Source: Bacteroidales bacterium
Lineage (GTDB): Bacteria > Bacteroidota > Bacteroidia > Bacteroidales > UBA932
DNA length: 64,000 nt
Direction of reading: 5' to 3'
Assembly: GCA_017938925.1 (NCBI GenBank)
Contig: JAGBAO010000008.1
Coordinates: 1-64,000 of the forward strand
Below the pieces are notes generated by a model. The model was not told where the DNA came from. It searched no databases and was given only the letters and a program-made list of their open reading frames with translations. This document shows, piece by piece, positions 58,999 to 64,000 of this stretch (within the stretch, counting starts at the first letter, position 1; each line of letters starts with the position of its first letter). The translations under genes and the position numbers were made by a program.

Positions 58999-61900
58999 TC
59001 GGGGTGTAATCCGCAGGGAGCACCCCGTATTGCTCCTTGAAGCATTTGGCGAAATATGACGGAGAGTTGAATCCCACCCTATAGCATATATCGCTGACCC
59101 GGCTGTTCTTCCTTCCAAGCATCTCGGCTGCCAGAGCAAGTCTCCTCTGCCTGAGATATTCATTAGGAGATATGCCCAGAAGCGAATTCACCTTCCTGTT
59201 GAACGAACTCTTGCTGAATCCCAGCCTGGTCTCCATCTCCTTCACCGTGAAGTCAGGATTTGCAATGTTCTCCATGATCAGGGAATCAAACTTTTCAAGG
59301 AACACCTCGTCCCTGTCCACTATATTGACAGCACGCTCGGCCAGGTTCTGTCTCAACTGCACGGCATGAATCTTTACCCTTGACCTGTTTTCCAGGATAT
59401 TGTCTATACATGCCTTGAGATAATCCATCGAGAACGGCATTTCTATGCATTGGCTTGTTCCTCTCTTCATGCAGGACAGTCTGACGTCAGCAGGCATGGA
59501 TGCAGCTATGACCACAAACGGGATGTGGGACGTGGCACTGTTGGCCTTTATCTTCGAACACAGCTCCATTCCGTTCATTCCTGGCAGTCCGAGATCTGCC
59601 ACTATCAGGTCTATATCCCATGTTATAAGGAACTGCAGGGCCTCTTCAGCCGAAGAGCAGGACAGGATGTTGAAGGATTTCTTCAGGTGCCTCTTCATAT
59701 ATGAAAGCAGCTTGGAGTTGGCCTCCACAATCAGAAGCATAGGAAGCGACGAATTAGTTATGACTTCCTCGCGTCTTACAGTTTCCTGCTCCTTCGGCAT
59801 CTCTATCGGAAGGGTGATGCAGAATGCTGCATTCCTGCTCGATGAATCAAGCGTGAACTGAAGGTCACCTCCATGAATCTGCACCAAGGTTCTTGCATAG
59901 GAGAGGCCTATTCCTATACTTCTGGTCGATGCATATTGTGAAAACGGCTTGAACATGAATTCAGCATGACGCTCTCCCACGGGGTAAGTGTCGTATTTCA
60001 CTTTTATCGACAGTTCCTTGTCGGCCTTCTCCAATGACACATCCACCATGCTCACAGCATAACCGGAGACATAGTTCATGATAGCCGTCAGCACCTTGCC
60101 TATCGCCTTGGAATCCACTGACATGATGAGCTGCTTCTCTTCGGATGCAAACCTCAGCCTCGCGCTCTTTTCCTCAAACACTTCCTTGAAGTTCACACAC
60201 ACGAAGCCCACCTTTTCAACTATATCCACGCTCCTCTTCTGGAGTATGTATCCGTTCTCTTCTGCACGGATGTAGTCCAGAAGGTCCCCTGTCATGCTGT
60301 CAAGCATATCAGTTTCGGAAACGACAGTCTGCAGATCCGGATTCCCGGCCAGCACCTCCATCCCTGACAGGTTGGCCAATGGCGTCTTCATCAAGGTCAG
60401 AGGCGTCTTGATATCATTTGCGATATTGGAAAGGAAATCCATCTTTTCCGACAGGATCTGCTCCTCCCTCTTCTTTTCATATTCCTCTCTCTTGCGTTCA
60501 GCACGTTTCTTTTCCCGCTGTCTGATTACATATAATGTCGTCAGAGCCAGCACAACGAACATGGATATTATCGTCATGACCCCTAGAGCAGACTGAAAGA
60601 ACGGAGGATTTATCACTATCCGGACCGGATAATGGTGACTTTCCTCTTCGTTTGTCGCAGAAGCCGTCTTGACTCTCAGGCGGTATTCTCCCGGAGGGAC
60701 ATTATGATAGCTGACCGACTTGGGAACCGTTACATCCCGCCAGCTGCTGTCATGTCCCTCAAGCATGCAGAAGAGATTATACTTCACGAACAGTCCGGAC
60801 TGCGGGACAGCAAAATCAAAGGAAAACGAACGCTGTTGTGCACTGAATTCAAGTTCAACAAGCTGTCCGGCATTCTTTCTGATGATTCCATCCCCGGCAA
60901 GCACCTTCTTTCCATGAGTATAGATGTCGGTCACGACCGGCCTGTTCACCTTCTCGTGATCAAGAATCCTTTGCGGATCAAAAGTCACCACACCGGAATT
61001 GAATCCGAATGCAAGTTCACCGGAAGACAGGCGCATATGACCTGCCCTCATTCTGTTGTCCAACAGACCGGAAGACTCCTCATATACCTTGACGGACCTT
61101 CTTTCAGGATTGAAAAACACAAGGCCTGCATCGCTGGAAAGCCACAGATTGCCCATGTCATCATGAAGACAGGAGTAGAAAAGATCGGAAGGGAAGGATG
61201 GAATCACCGATTTGTTATATGCCGAAAAGCTGCATGTCTGCATGTCATATTTGAGAAGACCGGACGAAAAGCCTATGATCCATAGATTTCCATCATTATC
61301 CAGACTCAGTGACGAGACCATCTCCGGAACAGGAGAATCGTCATATTTCGAGCAGAAATGCATAAGCTCCGGCTCTCTTGAACTGTTGTATGAATATATT
61401 CCGTTGCTATAGGTAGCCATCCATATAGTTCCTGCATAATCCTCTGCAATATCCTCGATGGCATCGATTCCGGTTCCCTCTATCTTGGTCGCCTGACGGG
61501 AGTCCGGATCATAGATATACGCACCGACTGCAGTACCGACATACAGCATGCCGTCACTGCCTTTCAACAAATCCAGTATTCTTCTGTTACAAAGAGGGTT
61601 ATCGGCAACCGACGAAACCGGTTGCTGCAATCTTCGACTTCTCGGATCCAACTGCCACAATCCTTTGTTTGTTCCTATCCACATCCGGTCGCCATCCGCC
61701 TGCAAGGCCTTTACGGCACCCAGTCCCTCTCCCGGCATATAATTCTTCAGCAGAGCACTTCCTGCCTCAACAAACAGAAGACCCGCATTTTCCGTTCCCA
61801 CCCACAATCTTCCCTGGTGGTCCTCTGCAAAACATCTCACATTACTGCCATCAAGAGATGTTCCGTCTGCCATTCTATAATATTTTCGAAAATCCTCAGA

Positions 61901-62908
61901 GGCGGAACTATGCACATTTATACCTCCGCCGGATGTTCCGACCCACATGGACTTTCCCTCATCCGACCACATGAGACAGGTGGTATAATCATCCGACAGG
62001 GAATATCTGTCACCGGCGTCATTTCTATGGCATATATGCTTTCCTGTCTGGCAATCATACTCATACAAGCCAAGACTGGAAGTGACCCATAACTTACCCG
62101 CATAATACTGGAGGGTGGTCGGGAACACATTTTCCGGCAGTTTCATAAGAATCCGCGCCTTCGAGGTCATCCTGTTGATTTCCACCAGGCCGTTCTCCTG
62201 CCCGAGGACATAGATCAGGTTGGCATTCTTCGGATTCACGGCAAGGCCTTCTATATCCTCCTTTTCGAACATATCCGAGACATCCGGCATCAGCTCCACC
62301 TCCGCCATCACACCGAGATTTCTGAGAGGGATCCGATACAGATTGTCGCAATAGGCGGCCATATACATCCAGTTGTCCTTGCCTATCACTATCCTGTATA
62401 TATCCTTCAGGGCTTCGCCATCAGGGCTCTTGAGATTCAAGCTGCATATTTCCCCCTCAACTGCGTCATATACATAAAGCCCCTCAGACTTGACACCAAG
62501 GAAGATCCGTGACCCACCATCACTGCACATTGTATATACCCTGCATGAAAGCCCGTCAAGAGGATTCATGGAATCTGTTTCATGATCATACAGTACCACT
62601 CCCCTGTCCGTTCCTATCAGGATATTTCCGCTGCAATCCTCACAAAGTGAATTCACATAATCGGAGTCCACACGGAAATCCTTTCTGTCAAACACACGAA
62701 ACCGGGCTCCATCATATCTGCTGAGGCCCTTCTGTGTGCCGATCCACACATAGCCTCTGCTGTCTCTCATCATACAACGGACGCCATCATACGACATTCC
62801 GCTGTTCTGAGTGTTGATATGTGAAAACCAAAGCACTTCTGCAGAAGAGACTCCCGCAAAAGTCAGCAAGCATGTCAAAACCGCAGCTATTCTCAACATC
62901 TTCTTCAT
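58985..62908 (-). CDS. Hybrid two-component system protein with degenerate kinase and receiver
   Basis: 1307 residues with signal peptide, propeller repeats (~25-660), Y_Y_Y domain, transmembrane helix (~780), HisKA-like, HATPase-like, receiver (~1056-1170) and AraC HTH (~1203-1303). The H-box reads NIANDIKTPLTL: the phosphoacceptor His of the usual NISHE is Asn (codon 60416-60418). The ATP lid's first Gly box is lost, while GIGLSYA-type second box remains. The receiver keeps Asp (ADLGLPGMNG) but lacks the conserved Thr and the KP Lys (CIEMPF). Probably phosphorylation-independent. It likely controls the neighbouring operons. Confidence 0.9.
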   Translation of the reverse strand: MKKMLRIAAVLTCLLTFAGVSSAEVLWFSHINTQNSGMSYDGVRCMMRDSRGYVWIGTQKGLSRYDGARFRVFDRKDFRVDSDYVNSLCEDCSGNILIGTDRGVVLYDHETDSMNPLDGLSCRVYTMCSDGGSRIFLGVKSEGLYVYDAVEGEICSLNLKSPDGEALKDIYRIVIGKDNWMYMAAYCDNLYRIPLRNLGVMAEVELMPDVSDMFEKEDIEGLAVNPKNANLIYVLGQENGLVEINRMTSKARILMKLPENVFPTTLQYYAGKLWVTSSLGLYEYDCQTGKHICHRNDAGDRYSLSDDYTTCLMWSDEGKSMWVGTSGGGINVHSSASEDFRKYYRMADGTSLDGSNVRCFAEDHQGRLWVGTENAGLLFVEAGSALLKNYMPGEGLGAVKALQADGDRMWIGTNKGLWQLDPRSRRLQQPVSSVADNPLCNRRILDLLKGSDGMLYVGTAVGAYIYDPDSRQATKIEGTGIDAIEDIAEDYAGTIWMATYSNGIYSYNSSREPELMHFCSKYDDSPVPEMVSSLSLDNDGNLWIIGFSSGLLKYDMQTCSFSAYNKSVIPSFPSDLFYSCLHDDMGNLWLSSDAGLVFFNPERRSVKVYEESSGLLDNRMRAGHMRLSSGELAFGFNSGVVTFDPQRILDHEKVNRPVVTDIYTHGKKVLAGDGIIRKNAGQLVELEFSAQQRSFSFDFAVPQSGLFVKYNLFCMLEGHDSSWRDVTVPKSVSYHNVPPGEYRLRVKTASATNEEESHHYPVRIVINPPFFQSALGVMTIISMFVVLALTTLYVIRQREKKRAERKREEYEKKREEQILSEKMDFLSNIANDIKTPLTLMKTPLANLSGMEVLAGNPDLQTVVSETDMLDSMTGDLLDYIRAEENGYILQKRSVDIVEKVGFVCVNFKEVFEEKSARLRFASEEKQLIMSVDSKAIGKVLTAIMNYVSGYAVSMVDVSLEKADKELSIKVKYDTYPVGERHAEFMFKPFSQYASTRSIGIGLSYARTLVQIHGGDLQFTLDSSSRNAAFCITLPIEMPKEQETVRREEVITNSSLPMLLIVEANSKLLSYMKRHLKKSFNILSCSSAEEALQFLITWDIDLIVADLGLPGMNGMELCSKIKANSATSHIPFVVIAASMPADVRLSCMKRGTSQCIEMPFSMDYLKACIDNILENRSRVKIHAVQLRQNLAERAVNIVDRDEVFLEKFDSLIMENIANPDFTVKEMETRLGFSKSSFNRKVNSLLGISPNEYLRQRRLALAAEMLGRKNSRVSDICYRVGFNSPSYFAKCFKEQYGVLPADYTPITSD

Positions 62909-62963
62909 TCCGATTTTTTCGCCATGAACAATACAAACTCCGCTTTAATGAAAACGCCTGTCA

Positions 62964-64000
62964 TCAATCTGCACACATAGTCCCGAAGCGGAACTCCGTC
63001 GCCGAATAATAGGTCTGGCCAGGGCGGAGGACCGTTGTCGGGCATTCAGGCATATGAGGGGAGTTCGGGAAGTGGAGGGTCTCCATGAGCATTCCTCCGA
63101 ACTTCTCCACCGGACCGTACTTGCCCACTATCCTGTCGCTGAATCCGCGTCCGGTGTATGTCAGAAGACCCGGCTCGGTAGTCCACACCTCCATCACACG
63201 GCCGTTCTTAGGCTGGGACATTGTGGCTGCATGGTGGATGACGCCCGGCTCATAGTCCCTCAGCTGCCAGCATACGGAGAATCCGCGCATGGTCACGATC
63301 TGCTCGCTCGGAGTGTCTATCGCGTAGTCCACCCTGTGAGGCTCCCTCATGTCGAAAGGTGTGCCTTTCACCGGCTGCGGCTCGCCCTTCTGAACGAAAC
63401 GGGAGTCGTTGAGGCTGTAGGTGTCGGCATTCACCTGAAGGTAGTGGTCCATGACATAGCCTCCCTTGCTGCCCTTGAGGTTGAAATATGCATGGTTCAG
63501 CATATTCACTATGGTCGGCTTGTCTGTCGTTGCCCTGTATTCGATCTTCAGGACATTGTCGTCGTTCCACCAATAGGTCACCTCTGCAGCAAGATTGCCG
63601 GGATAGCCTTCCTCTCCGTCCGGACTGAGGCGTGTGAATCTAACGCCCACTCTCGCACCTGAGGTGTCAGCCGCGGTCTGAGTGATGGTCTCCCCCTTCC
63701 ATACAAACCTGTCGAATCCCTTGTTGCCTCCATGGATATGGCCCTGTCCACCACCGAGACGCTCGTTGACGGTCAGCTGGTACTTCTGGCCGTCAATCTC
63801 TACTTCTGCCGGATATATCCTGTTGCCGAATCTTCCGACCACGGCACCGGCAAAGCGCTCGCCTCCTTTTTCCAGGTCATGGATATTGCCATAGCCTACA
63901 ATCACGTCATCAATGAAGCCTGTACTGTCAGGCACATTTACGCTGACCAGCTTGCATCCGTAGTCAGTGACGGTGACAGACGCACCGGATGAATTGGTCA
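62964..64000 (-). CDS. galM: Aldose 1-epimerase (galactose mutarotase), 5' end outside the window
   Basis: The coding frame runs off the right edge: upstream of the internal GTG at 63935 it continues in phase to 64000 (…VTDYGCKLVSVNVPDSTG). Family features: GRFGNRIYPAEVEIDG, then the His in QGHIHGGNKGFDR, the second His in MLNHAYFNLKG, and the catalytic Glu late in the protein (PGLLTYTGRGF region and following). It interconverts alpha and beta anomers of hexoses such as galactose and glucose released by the adjacent GH97/GH3 enzymes. It lies 55 bp upstream of the regulator gene on the same strand. Confidence 0.9.
   Translation of the reverse strand, partial: TNSSGASVTVTDYGCKLVSVNVPDSTGFIDDVIVGYGNIHDLEKGGERFAGAVVGRFGNRIYPAEVEIDGQKYQLTVNERLGGGQGHIHGGNKGFDRFVWKGETITQTAADTSGARVGVRFTRLSPDGEEGYPGNLAAEVTYWWNDDNVLKIEYRATTDKPTIVNMLNHAYFNLKGSKGGYVMDHYLQVNADTYSLNDSRFVQKGEPQPVKGTPFDMREPHRVDYAIDTPSEQIVTMRGFSVCWQLRDYEPGVIHHAATMSQPKNGRVMEVWTTEPGLLTYTGRGFSDRIVGKYGPVEKFGGMLMETLHFPNSPHMPECPTTVLRPGQTYYSATEFRFGTMCAD

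Overview
The window comes from a member of the Bacteroidota, most likely order Bacteroidales. The evidence is a SusC/SusD pair, propeller-type HTCS-like regulators, fimbrillin-like lipoproteins, many Cys-lipobox signal peptides, and repeated promoters with the Bacteroides-type TAnnTTTG -7 box. The genus cannot be settled from the sequence alone.

Layout. 1-409: the left edge carries a minus-strand promoter matching the Bacteroides consensus exactly, an rRNA leader and only the first ~20 nt of a 16S gene. These sit inside a 72-bp perfect inverted repeat that looks like an assembly or library artefact. 410-8643: ordinary chromosomal genes (split chromate transporter, AspT/YidE-type transporter, GH20 hexosaminidase, Wzx-like flippase, cyclophilin lipoprotein, HAD phosphatase). 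8644-16443: an accessory island bounded by copies of a 54-bp hairpin repeat. It holds a four-gene operon of unknown function with a PD-(D/E)XK-like protein, three toxin-antitoxin cassettes, a tail-anchored protein and a UDG-superfamily glycosylase. Two unrelated antitoxin families in it share the same C-terminal tail. 16732-20162: ECF sigma factor with a membrane partner, a MenA-like prenyltransferase, a CPBP protease and a fourth toxin-antitoxin pair.

20324-64000: a roughly 43-kb glycan-utilisation region. Its core is a minus-strand operon running fimbrillin-like lipoprotein, SusC, SusD, sialidase-like propeller/CBM9 protein, surface lipoprotein, terminator. A second minus-strand operon carries a GH39-like enzyme, GH3, a retaining-type GH97, a SusB-like inverting GH97 and an orphan outer-membrane barrel. 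On either side lies the same gene set: a ~47-residue peptide of unknown role, then a fimbrillin-type lipoprotein, then a sialidase-like/CBM9 protein, with a DUF5107-TPR protein alongside. This repeated set is the best candidate in the window for an undescribed system. The region has two large propeller regulators, and neither has a working histidine kinase: one lacks the kinase module and the other has Asn in place of the H-box His. They may sense ligand without phosphotransfer. An aldose 1-epimerase gene runs off the right edge.

How it may work (inference): the surface lipoproteins and SusCD bind and import a glycan, the GH97/GH3/GH39 enzymes trim alpha- and beta-linked sugars, the epimerase feeds the products into metabolism, and the two regulators control the operons. 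The substrate cannot be named from sequence.
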